Shown here: positions 1 to 6,102 of the stretch, piece by piece | Layout of the letters: every line of letters begins with the position of its first letter | Position numbering within the stretch: position 1 is the first letter of the stretch | DNA from: an uncultured Clostridia bacterium | GTDB taxonomy: Bacteria > Bacillota > Clostridia > Oscillospirales > JAAYOS01 | DNA: 7,667 bases | Assembly (NCBI GenBank): GCA_944386395.1 | Contig: CALXAZ010000085.1 | Span: 1-7,667 of the forward strand | Direction of reading: 5' to 3' | Notes under the pieces: generated by a model | The model's input: only the letters and a program-made list of their open reading frames with translations | Told to the model about the DNA's origin: nothing | Databases searched by the model: none | Position numbers and translations under genes: made by a program

Positions 1-1018
1 GATCGTCAAGAGCAAGACCGCTGATTATTGTTACAGAGGCTTGTCCGCCGGCATTTCCTCCGGTATCCATAAGCAATGGTATGAACGTTGTTAAAACTAC
101 CTGTGCGGCAAGGGCATCCTCAAAATATGTTATGATACTTCCTGTAAAAGTGGCAGATATCATGAGAAGAAGCAACCATGGTATTCTTTTTTTCCAGGTT
201 TCAAAGACGCCGGTGCGCATATACGGTTTATCTGTGGGAGTGATAGCCGCCATCATTTCGATATCTTCGGTGGCTTCTTCGTTTATAACATCGATAACAT
301 CGTCTACAGTGATTATCCCAACGAGACGGTTTTCAGTGTCAACGACGGGAAGAGCCAGAAAATCGTATTTGCGGAATGTTTGAGCCACAGCTTCCTGATC
401 CTCAATAGTCTGGACAGATATGGGGTTTGTTTCCATAATGTTTTCAAGTATCTCATTGTGGTCTGTTAGCATGAGGGTCTTTGCCGTTACTATTCCGGTG
501 AGCTTTCTGTTTTCATCTGTAATATAGCATGTATATATTGTTTCTTTGTCTATGCCAGTGAGGCGTATGCGGACAAATGCATCTTCGACAGTCATATTCT
601 TTTTAAGGACAACCATCTCGGTTGTCATTATACTGCCGGCGCTGTCTTTCGGATATTTAAGGAGCTCATTTATAGTTTTGCGCATTTCTGGGTCTGTATA
701 TTTCAATATGCGCGTAACAACATTTGCAGGCATCTCTTCGATTATGTCAACGGCGTCGTCAACATATAGCTCCTCGATAACATCTTTCAGCTCTCTGTCG
801 CTAAAGGAGCGTATCAAGAGCTCCTGGTCATCGCCGTCCATCTCGACAAATACCTCGGCAGCAAGCTCCTTGGGTAACATTCGGAACACCAGCGCAAGAT
901 GCTCCTCCGGCAGCTCATCGAGCATGAGTGCGATGTCTGCGGGTTCCATGTCTTTGAGTGCCTGGATAAGCTCAGGGAATTTTTTTTCATTTAGCATTGT
1001 AAGTGCCTTGTTGCTCAT
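1..1018 (-). CDS. mgtE: Magnesium transporter MgtE (3' end cut by window edge)
   Basis: Inner-membrane Mg2+ channel/transporter that senses cytoplasmic Mg2+ through its soluble domains. The visible 339 residues (family length is about 450) show the canonical order: a helical N domain (about 1-125), the YPKDSAGSIM entry to a tandem CBS pair (about 124-250), an acidic connecting helix, a first membrane segment (about 279-297), and a second membrane segment leading into PLLMDTGGNAGGQAS (314-328), the GNxG-type pore signature of the family. The start is the ATG at 1018-1016, 6 nt after an AGGAGG ribosome site. The rest of the membrane domain lies beyond position 1. The gene has its own promoter and an unusually structured leader, described separately. 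I see no frameshift or missing motif. The family call is secure; Mg2+ as the substrate follows from the family. Confidence 0.96.
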   Translation of the reverse strand, partial: MSNKALTMLNEKKFPELIQALKDMEPADIALMLDELPEEHLALVFRMLPKELAAEVFVEMDGDDQELLIRSFSDRELKDVIEELYVDDAVDIIEEMPANVVTRILKYTDPEMRKTINELLKYPKDSAGSIMTTEMVVLKKNMTVEDAFVRIRLTGIDKETIYTCYITDENRKLTGIVTAKTLMLTDHNEILENIMETNPISVQTIEDQEAVAQTFRKYDFLALPVVDTENRLVGIITVDDVIDVINEEATEDIEMMAAITPTDKPYMRTGVFETWKKRIPWLLLLMISATFTGSIITYFEDALAAQVVLTTFIPLLMDTGGNAGGQASVTIISGLALDD

Positions 1019-1024
1019 TGTCGG

Positions 1025-1063
1025 TTCCTCCTAAACTTGTGTTACAAAGTGGTTAGGTAGGAA
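1025..1063 (-). promoter_or_regulatory. Hairpin sequestering the mgtE Shine-Dalgarno
   Basis: In the minus-strand RNA, UUCCU-a-CCUAA (1063-1053) can pair with UUAGGAGGAA (1034-1025), giving 10 bp with a single bulged A. The intervening bases add ACUUuGU against ACAAGU closing on a 3-nt loop, for about 16 bp in total. The buried strand contains the mgtE ribosome site AGGAGG. Formation of this hairpin should block mgtE translation. Its 5' arm overlaps the 3' arm of the long-range helix described next, so both cannot form at once. The pairing is read directly from the sequence; the regulatory effect is inferred. Confidence 0.7.
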
Positions 1064-1184
1064 GTAAGGCACAAGCCAATTTATATCAGGGGATGTTGAG
1101 GCACGGAGAGTAGGAATCTGCGTGCGGTCTGAAAATATAAAGATGTCGCCATCGCCCTTTTGGCTTTGTGCCGCAACTACTTCC
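1060..1184 (-). ncRNA. mgtE leader RNA: long-range anti-sequester helix enclosing two hairpins
   Basis: In the minus-strand RNA, GGAAGUA (1184-1178) pairs with UACUUCC (1066-1060), GGCACAA (1172-1166) with UUGUGCC (1074-1068), and GCCAA (1164-1160) with UUGGC (1079-1075). That makes 19 bp with a small internal loop and one bulged A. The helix encloses GAUG-GCGA-CAUC (1153-1142), a GNRA-loop hairpin, and GCACG/CGUGC (1125-1121 with 1105-1101), so the whole resembles a three-way junction. It uses the same UUCC as the ribosome-site hairpin and would release the mgtE Shine-Dalgarno. GGGcGAUG could alternatively pair with CAUCCCC near 1090. I do not recognise it as a known riboswitch class; the conserved M-box elements are absent. 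It could be an aptamer or a translation-coupled attenuator. Confidence 0.6.
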
Positions 1185-1193
1185 TGCGTCCAT
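1086..1193 (-). CDS. Putative 35-aa mgtE leader peptide
   Basis: A 35-codon ORF lies inside the mgtE leader, from ATG at 1193-1191 to TGA at 1088-1086. GAGAGGUG, a good ribosome site, sits 6 nt before the ATG. The peptide begins MDAGSSCGTKPKGRW, is basic and aromatic in the middle (RWRHLYIFRPH, 14-24), and ends in Pro immediately before the stop. Codons 4-12 are the 5' arm of the anti-sequester helix, so a ribosome on them would change which fold forms. Regulatory leader peptides for Mg2+ transport are known in enterobacteria (MgtL); the RWRHLYIFR core is vaguely reminiscent of MgtL's basic tail, but I claim no homology. The ORF may instead be a chance reading frame through a structured RNA. 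Confidence 0.5.
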   Translation of the reverse strand: MDAGSSCGTKPKGRWRHLYIFRPHADSYSPCLNIP

Positions 1194-1242
1194 GCTTTTC
1201 ACCTCTCTGATTAAAATATTGCGTCTGAAAAACGCCATAAAT

Positions 1243-1271
1243 AAGATATTCCATCAGCGTTGATTTGTCAA
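1243..1271 (-). promoter_or_regulatory. Sigma-A promoter of the mgtE leader
   Basis: On the minus strand there is a perfect -35 TTGACA (1271-1266), a 17-bp spacer, and -10 TATCTT (1248-1243). Transcription would start near 1236 and give a leader of about 218 nt, beginning with a small GCGU/ACGC hairpin (1235-1221). The leader ORF and both alternative folds lie inside this transcript. Confidence 0.75.
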
Positions 1272-1370
1272 GCTGTGGAGACGACAGAAAATGCCGGCGT
1301 ATTTTTATAGATGGTAGAAATATTTAACAATGGAAAAAGCAGAAGATAGGAGTAAAAGCCCCCCGGAATA

Positions 1371-1398
1371 TTGATAAAAAAATAAGCTGTATTATAAT
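1371..1398 (+). promoter_or_regulatory. Promoter of the CmpB-family gene
   Basis: TTGATA (1371-1376), a 16-bp spacer and a perfect TATAAT (1393-1398) form a good sigma-A promoter, with a start near 1405. A second candidate is the extended -10 TGaTATAAT at 1427-1435, nearer the gene but without a clear -35. An inverted repeat TCAGCA (1406-1411) / TGCTGA (1424-1429) lies between the two; it could be an operator or chance. Confidence 0.6.
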
Positions 1399-1477
1399 AG
1401 AGATGTCAGCATAGTCATATTTTTGCTGATATAATATGCAATATTCCTGAAATTTGTTTACAGGAGATGTAAATGAA

Positions 1478-2269
1478 ATGAGAGAGATCACTTTTCCGCA
1501 GTGGATAATGTTTTTCTTCGTATATTGCTTTGTGGGCTGGTGTATAGAATCACTTATAGTCTCTGTCCAGGAGCGGAGGTTTGTCAACAGGGGATTTTTG
1601 CGCGGACCAATGTTGCCGATATACGGATTTGGTGCGCTGACGATACTTTTTGTCACATTGCCGTTTAAAGAGCGGCCTTCTCTTGTTTATTTTATGGGTA
1701 TGCTCGGGACAACGGCACTTGAATATGTTACCGCGATTTTAATGGAGACCATATTTAAAACAAGATATTGGGATTATACAGGATGGAAATTTAATTTTCA
1801 GGGCAGAATTTGTTTGATTTCCTCGCTTTTCTGGGGATTTTTGTCTCTCTTTTTGACAGATGTGCTTCATATTTATGTTAGTAGGCTTGTAACTGCGGTT
1901 GATGAAAGGGTGCTGATAGCAGCAGATGCCGTGATTGGGGCTTTGATGCTTGCGGATATAATAACATCGGCAAAGGCGGCTGTGGATATGAACAGACTGC
2001 TTGCCCGGGTAGAAGAAATCAGGCGTGAGCTCGAAAAGGTGATGGCTCAGCTAAAGGAGCAAACGCAGGGAAATGAGCATGTTGCGATGCTTAATGAAAA
2101 AATGAAAAAGCTGCATGATGATAACGCCCGGATACTCGAAAAGACGAATGTATTCATACGCTCCCTAATAAAGGATAACCCTGATGCAGTATCCAAGAAA
2201 TTTAATGATGCTTTAAAAGACATACGAGGAAGGTTAGAGGAGACGAGAAAAGGTCGCAGGAAAAAATAA
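1478..2269 (+). CDS. CmpB-family membrane protein ('putative ABC transporter permease')
   Basis: A 263-residue integral membrane protein. The N-terminal region matches the Firmicutes family usually labelled ABC_trans_CmpB/type IV: a first membrane helix (6-28) with FVGWCIES, then RRFVNRGFLRGPMLPIYGFG (33-52), an LEY...ME motif (81-90), RYWDY (96-100) and NFQGRICL (106-113). About five hydrophobic segments are visible (6-28, 46-62, 68-92, 108-135, 146-166). A charged, probably coiled-coil cytoplasmic tail (about 170-222) and a very basic C-terminus (GRRKK) follow. The ATG at 1478 is preferred; an AGGAG lies 11 nt upstream, and the in-frame TTG at 1454 has no ribosome site. No ATP-binding subunit is adjacent, so the transporter label is weak and the real function is unknown. 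It is divergent from mgtE and monocistronic. Confidence 0.8.
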   Translation: MREITFPQWIMFFFVYCFVGWCIESLIVSVQERRFVNRGFLRGPMLPIYGFGALTILFVTLPFKERPSLVYFMGMLGTTALEYVTAILMETIFKTRYWDYTGWKFNFQGRICLISSLFWGFLSLFLTDVLHIYVSRLVTAVDERVLIAADAVIGALMLADIITSAKAAVDMNRLLARVEEIRRELEKVMAQLKEQTQGNEHVAMLNEKMKKLHDDNARILEKTNVFIRSLIKDNPDAVSKKFNDALKDIRGRLEETRKGRRKK

Positions 2270-2292
2270 AACCGGGTGTAACACCCGGTTTT
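2268..2292. terminator. Bidirectional intrinsic terminator
   Basis: AAAACCGGGTG (2268-2278), loop TAA, CACCCGGTTTT (2282-2292): a perfect 11-bp hairpin that overlaps the stop codon of the upstream plus-strand gene and lies 17 bp beyond the fucO stop on the other strand. The flanks are T-rich in both directions, stronger on the minus strand. It fits a shared terminator for convergent genes. Confidence 0.9.
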
Positions 2293-2308
2293 ATAATATA
2301 CTGATATT

Positions 2309-3460
2309 TTACAAGAGACTTCTGTACATTGCGATGACCTGCTCCTTTGTAACATCCTTTGGATTTCCGGGAGCGCAGGCATCTGCCATAGCAGAATCGG
2401 CAAGAAAATCGAGGTCTTCTTCCTTTACGCCTACCTCTGAAAGGGTTGCCGGAATACCGACATCTTTAGAGAGCTGCTTTACAGCATCAACAGCTGCTTT
2501 GCGATATTCCTCGGCGCTCATGCTTTCTGTACCCTTAACACCCATAGCCTTCGCTATATCTCTGTATTTTTCGCCTGTAGCATCAGCATTAAATGCCATA
2601 ACTGTGGGAAGCAGAATAGCGTTTGCAACACCGTGAGGAGTATCATATACAGCGCCAAGAGGATGCGCCATTGCGTGGACGTAGCCCAGACCTACATTGG
2701 AGAACCCCATACCTGCTATGTATTGACCAAGAGCCATGTCCTCGCGTCCTGCCGGCTCGTTTTTAACAGCTGAGCGGAGAGAGCGAGAAATAATCTCTAT
2801 TGCTTTTAGTTCAAACATATCGGTCATTTCCCAGGCTCCCTTGGTTATGTATCCCTCTATCGCATGCGTTAGAGCATCCATGCCTGTGGCTGCCGTGAGG
2901 GAGGCGGGCATAGAGGACATCATATCAGAATCGATTATCGCACATACCGGAATGTCGTGAGGATCAACGCAAACAAATTTGCGCTTTTTCTCTACATCTG
3001 TGATAACATAGTTTATCGTAACCTCTGCGGCGGTACCAGCAGTAGTTGGAATAGCAAAGATCGGGATGGAAGGATTTTTGGTGTCTACAGCTCCCTCGAG
3101 AGAGCGGACATCGGCATGTTCAGGATTATTTATGATGATGCCGATTGCTTTTGCGGTATCCATAGCGGAGCCGCCGCCGATTGCAATAATAAAATCAGCA
3201 CCGGAAGCTTTGAATGCTGCAACGCCAGTTTGAACATTTTCGATTGTCGGGTTTGCCTTAACATCGTCGTACATATCATATGGGATAGTAGCGCTTTCGA
3301 GAACAGCGGTCACCTTGCCTGCAACACCGAATTTCACAAGATCCTTGTCGGTTACAACAAGGGCTTTTTTAAAGCCGCGCTTGCTGACTTCATCAGCAAT
3401 GACCGAGATGGAATTTGCTCCAAAATAAGATGTTTCATTGAGAATTATTCTGTTTGCCAT
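2309..3460 (-). CDS. fucO: Iron-dependent lactaldehyde reductase (1,2-propanediol oxidoreductase)
   Basis: A 383-residue group III (iron-type) alcohol dehydrogenase, expected to reduce L-lactaldehyde to (S)-1,2-propanediol with NADH in the cytoplasm during anaerobic fucose or rhamnose use. It shares long near-identical stretches with E. coli FucO as I recall that sequence: MANRIILNET at the start, AIPTTAGTAAEVTINYVITD (136-155), KFVCVDPHDIP (161-171) and ALGQYIAGMGFSNVGLG (243-259). The nucleotide-binding GGGS is at 95-98. All four metal ligands are present: Asp195, His199, His262 and His276. Length equals that of FucO. The start at 3460 is set by AGGAGG 8 nt upstream; the open frame extends further upstream, but that part matches nothing. 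The gene is monocistronic. It links functionally to rhaB at the right end of the window. Confidence 0.93.
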   Translation of the reverse strand: MANRIILNETSYFGANSISVIADEVSKRGFKKALVVTDKDLVKFGVAGKVTAVLESATIPYDMYDDVKANPTIENVQTGVAAFKASGADFIIAIGGGSAMDTAKAIGIIINNPEHADVRSLEGAVDTKNPSIPIFAIPTTAGTAAEVTINYVITDVEKKRKFVCVDPHDIPVCAIIDSDMMSSMPASLTAATGMDALTHAIEGYITKGAWEMTDMFELKAIEIISRSLRSAVKNEPAGREDMALGQYIAGMGFSNVGLGYVHAMAHPLGAVYDTPHGVANAILLPTVMAFNADATGEKYRDIAKAMGVKGTESMSAEEYRKAAVDAVKQLSKDVGIPATLSEVGVKEEDLDFLADSAMADACAPGNPKDVTKEQVIAMYRSLL

Positions 3461-3512
3461 TATTTTTGCCTCCTTAAAGATAATAAAAAAATAACAACTT
3501 GCTGACATTGAC

Positions 3513-3521
3513 AGTATAGCA
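3513..3521 (-). promoter_or_regulatory. Extended -10 element of the fucO promoter
   Basis: On the minus strand, TGCTATACT forms an extended -10 (TGn plus TATACT). There is no good -35, which suggests activator dependence or reliance on the TG motif. The start would be near 3506, leaving an untranslated leader of about 46 nt. The same 9 bases occur in the divergent promoter at 3589-3597. Confidence 0.5.
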
Positions 3522-3563
3522 CTAGATGCTTAAATATTCCAGTAAAAAATAAAAAATATTGAA

Positions 3564-3607
3564 ATACAGATAAGGGTAATAAATTTTATGCTATACTATA
3601 TCTGAAT
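3564..3607 (+). repeat. Inverted repeat flanking the kinase-serine operon -10
   Basis: ATACAGATA (3564-3572) and TATCTGAAT (3599-3607) are inverted copies matching at 8 of 9 positions, centred about 35 bp apart and straddling the extended -10. The position suits an operator. In such AT-rich DNA a chance origin is quite possible. Confidence 0.35.
3589..3597 (+). promoter_or_regulatory. Extended -10 promoter of the kinase-sdaAB-sdaAA-araC operon
   Basis: TGCTATACT gives an extended -10 with no convincing -35 at the usual spacing; TTGAAA at 3559 is too far away. Transcription would start near 3604, about 39 nt before the first ATG. No riboswitch-like fold fits in so short a leader. Confidence 0.5.
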
Positions 3608-3642
3608 ATAGGCATTAATCAGTGCTTCAGATGGAGGAAGAA

Positions 3643-4524
3643 ATGAAAAATAGCAGAAGATGGTTAATATGCCGGGAAATTTTTAAGGGATGGTCTGATG
3701 ATAGGAAGTATTATCTGGAGGATTACGATGGAAGAAGGTTTTTGTTGCGTATATCTCCAATAGAAGAAAAGGAGCGTAGGCAGCGCGATTTTGAAGAAAT
3801 AAAAAAGCTTGGCAGGCTACAGCTTGACGAATTGCCAAAGGCAATAGAGTTTGGAGAGACAGAGAGCGGAGAGGTCTATCAACTGTTAAGCTGGATGGAA
3901 GGAGAGGATGCGGAGTCTCTGCTCGGTAGTATGACAGCGCGCGAGCAATACTGGTATGGGTTAAAAGCTGGGGAAATATTGCGGGCTATGCACGAGCTGC
4001 CCGCACCCGAAACTGGTGTGGAATGGGAGAAAAAATTTAACTTTAAGATAGATAGAAAGCTGGAAAAATATAAAAAGTGCGGTTTCCAGCTTCCTCAGGA
4101 GGAGAAAATACTGAAATTTATAGAAAATAACCGTTATCTTTTAAGAGGCAGACCGCAATTCTTTCAGCACGGTGACTATCATACCGGGAATATGGTAATA
4201 TCTAGGAAAAGACTTGGAATAATTGACTTTAATCGTCTCGACTTTGGTGATCCATGGGAGGAATTTAACAGGATAGTGTGGTGCGTGGATTGTAGCCCTG
4301 CTTTCGCTTCTGGTCAGATAGATGGATATTTTGAGGGAAGTCCACCGGAGGAATTTTTTCATCTGATGGCACTGTATATTGCCTGCAACCAGCTTTCGTC
4401 TATATACTGGGCAATACCCTTTGGCGAGGGAGAAATCAATATTATGAGAAATCAGGCTAAAAAGATGCTCGAGTACTATAATGGAATGGAAACAGTCGTG
4501 CCACAATGGTATAAAAAGCTGTAG
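3643..4524 (+). CDS. APH-fold small-molecule kinase, substrate unknown
   Basis: A 293-residue protein of the aminoglycoside phosphotransferase/choline kinase fold, which transfers phosphate from ATP to a small hydroxylated molecule. Visible motifs are the catalytic loop HGDYHTGN (176-183; Asp178 catalytic base, Asn183 metal ligand) and the metal-binding IIDFNRLDFGDPWEEF (193-208; Asp195). The N lobe is short, and the strand RRFLLRIS (31-38) has arginine where a lysine ATP anchor often lies. The ATG at 3643 is chosen because GGAGG sits 5 nt upstream; an in-frame ATG at 3631 and a GTG at 3622 are less well placed. It is first in an operon, 12 bp before sdaAB, whose ribosome site overlaps this stop codon. 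Relatives are widespread in Firmicutes and often mislabelled as resistance genes; nothing here points to antibiotic resistance. Confidence 0.85.
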   Translation: MKNSRRWLICREIFKGWSDDRKYYLEDYDGRRFLLRISPIEEKERRQRDFEEIKKLGRLQLDELPKAIEFGETESGEVYQLLSWMEGEDAESLLGSMTAREQYWYGLKAGEILRAMHELPAPETGVEWEKKFNFKIDRKLEKYKKCGFQLPQEEKILKFIENNRYLLRGRPQFFQHGDYHTGNMVISRKRLGIIDFNRLDFGDPWEEFNRIVWCVDCSPAFASGQIDGYFEGSPPEEFFHLMALYIACNQLSSIYWAIPFGEGEINIMRNQAKKMLEYYNGMETVVPQWYKKL

Positions 4525-4536
4525 GAGAAGAGAAAT

Positions 4537-5199
4537 ATGAACATAAGCATATTTGATGTTATAGGACCGGTTATGGTGGGACCAAGCAGCAGTCACACAG
4601 CCGGGGCAGTAAAGCTTGCGCGGATAGCAGCGCTTATCTCAGGAAAGCCGTTTTATCGCGTAACTTTTGCACTTCATGGAAGCTTTGCAAAGACTGGTGT
4701 AGGTCATGGAACAGACAGGGCGCTTCTTGCGGGAGCGATGGGGCTTGACGAAGATAATGAAATGATAAAAAATGCATATGAGTTGGCAGAAAGCAGAGGG
4801 CTTGAGTACGAGTTTTTTGAAAAGGATCTCGGAGATGTGCACGAAAACAGCTGTGAGATGACTTTTTTACATGATGATGGTAGCAAAAGTGTTATTGCTG
4901 GGAGCAGCATAGGCGGGGGGCGCATATTGATAACAGGAATTGATGGGGTAAAAACCGATATAAGCGCCGAGCAGCCCACTCTTTTGATACGACAATTTGA
5001 CAGAAAAGGGGTAATTCACAGGATAACTAAGGCTCTCTTAGATTGTGGGATAAATATAGGGGTGATGAGGCTCACTCGGGAGGAAAGGGGAAACATAGCT
5101 ACTACTGTTATTGAGACAGATGACTTTTTGCCGCCTGAGCTTGCGGAGACTATTCAAGCTATTGAAAACATTATTAGCGTCAGGATAATAGAAAGCTGA
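4537..5199 (+). CDS. sdaAB: L-serine dehydratase, iron-sulfur type, beta subunit
   Basis: A 220-residue small subunit of the oxygen-sensitive [4Fe-4S] L-serine dehydratase, which with SdaAA converts L-serine to pyruvate and ammonia. The N-terminal domain carries FDVIGPVMVGPSSSHTAG (6-23), GHGTD (56-60) and SSIGGG (123-128), all typical of this subunit. A C-terminal ACT-type domain (about 147-220, beginning TLLIRQFDRKGVIHRIT) is the likely amino-acid sensing or docking part. The start is supported by AGGAG 9 nt upstream, formed in part by the previous stop codon. The next gene begins 10 bp after this stop, so the two subunits are surely co-translated. Two-subunit enzymes of this kind are usual in Firmicutes, whereas enterobacteria have a fused chain. 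Confidence 0.96.
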   Translation: MNISIFDVIGPVMVGPSSSHTAGAVKLARIAALISGKPFYRVTFALHGSFAKTGVGHGTDRALLAGAMGLDEDNEMIKNAYELAESRGLEYEFFEKDLGDVHENSCEMTFLHDDGSKSVIAGSSIGGGRILITGIDGVKTDISAEQPTLLIRQFDRKGVIHRITKALLDCGINIGVMRLTREERGNIATTVIETDDFLPPELAETIQAIENIISVRIIES

Positions 5200-5209
5200 G
5201 GATTTAGTT

Positions 5210-6082
5210 ATGTATAAGGATTTAAAGGGTCTCGTGTCGGAGGCAGAGGAAAAAGGGCTGTCTATGCACCGTATTGTTCTTGAGGACGAGATTGAGCTTA
5301 CCGGGAACAGCGAAGGGCTGATATATGAAAGGCTTGAGCAGCGCTGGCAGATAATGGTTAGTAGCGCTTTGCGTGCGCTGAACGAAGCGCAGGAGATGAC
5401 GGGGTCGCTTATATCCGGTCAGAGCAAGAAACAAAACAGTTATAATGAAAAGGGAAGCACGCTTTCAGGAAGTTATATAAACAGTATAATGGCAATGGCT
5501 CTTTCCAGCTGTGAGATAAATGCAGGTATGGGAAGGATATGCGCGGCGCCGACTGCCGGCTCCTGCGGGATAATACCTGCGGTGATGTATGCCACGTCGG
5601 AGAAACTCGGGAGCACACTTGGAGAGATACTTGACTCACTGCTTGTGGCAGGAGGGATAGGAGCCATAATCACAAAGAACGCGACGGTCAGTGGGGCCGA
5701 AGGAGGATGTCAGGCAGAATGTGGGGCAGCCGGAGCGATGGCAGCAGCAGCAGCCGTATACCTTGCCGGAGGGACGCCTGAGCAGTGTGAAAATGCGGTT
5801 GGTATTGCACTGATGAATTGCATGGGCCTTGTGTGCGATCCAGTGGCAGGGCTTGTGCAGCTCCCTTGCAGTTATAGAAATGCAAGTCAGGCTGTAAATG
5901 CCGTGATAAGTGCTGATATGGCTCTTGCGGGACAGTCGAGTGTCATACCCGCAGATGAAGTGATCGAAAGTATGTATGCCGTAGGTCGCAGGTTACCTGT
6001 GGAGCTGAAGGAAACTGCGCTTGGAGGGATAGCGGCAACTCCTACGGGGAAGAGACTGAAAAAGCAGATATTCGGAGCGTAG
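5210..6082 (+). CDS. sdaAA: L-serine dehydratase, iron-sulfur type, alpha subunit
   Basis: A 290-residue catalytic subunit carrying the [4Fe-4S] cluster that binds the serine hydroxyl for elimination. Conserved blocks: GSYINSIMAMALSSCEINAGMG (about 87-108), ICAAPTAGSCGIIPAV (110-125), GAEGGCQAEC (162-171), LVCDPVAGLVQLPC (207-220), and the C-terminal ETALGGIAATPTGK (268-281). By comparison with the bacterial enzyme family, Cys167, Cys209 and Cys220 are the likely cluster ligands. Cys171 is an additional cysteine one helical turn on, perhaps replacing a small hydrophobic residue. The length is normal for the alpha subunit. The ribosome site GAGGA lies 7 nt upstream and overlaps the sdaAB stop. 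It follows sdaAB by 10 bp and precedes the regulator gene by 20 bp. Confidence 0.96.
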   Translation: MYKDLKGLVSEAEEKGLSMHRIVLEDEIELTGNSEGLIYERLEQRWQIMVSSALRALNEAQEMTGSLISGQSKKQNSYNEKGSTLSGSYINSIMAMALSSCEINAGMGRICAAPTAGSCGIIPAVMYATSEKLGSTLGEILDSLLVAGGIGAIITKNATVSGAEGGCQAECGAAGAMAAAAAVYLAGGTPEQCENAVGIALMNCMGLVCDPVAGLVQLPCSYRNASQAVNAVISADMALAGQSSVIPADEVIESMYAVGRRLPVELKETALGGIAATPTGKRLKKQIFGA

Positions 6083-6102
6083 CCATAGACAAAGGGGGAA
6101 AA

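Noticed and set aside
546..1034. Open frame of 162 codons on the plus strand opposite mgtE
   Set aside because: Serine-rich, low-complexity translation typical of the antisense of a real gene; it has no ribosome site and lies entirely over a convincing MgtE frame.
1019..1236. M-box (ykoK) magnesium riboswitch upstream of mgtE
   Set aside because: Expected from context, but the conserved GUUAGGUGAGGCUCCU-type core and its partner segments are not visible; the fold seen is different. A covariance-model search would settle it.
1406..1429. TCAGCA/TGCTGA inverted repeat as a terminator or riboswitch
   Set aside because: Only 6 bp with a 12-nt AT-rich loop and no T-tract; kept only as a possible operator near the promoter.
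2957..3505. Open frame of 182 codons on the plus strand opposite fucO
   Set aside because: Antisense shadow of a highly conserved gene; no ribosome site or recognisable domain.
3643..4524. Aminoglycoside resistance gene
   Set aside because: Only the general APH fold motifs are present, and the operon is metabolic; no feature specific to a resistance enzyme is seen.
4141..4596. Open frame of 151 codons on the minus strand across the kinase-sdaAB junction
   Set aside because: Overlaps two well-supported genes, has no ribosome site and no recognisable motif.
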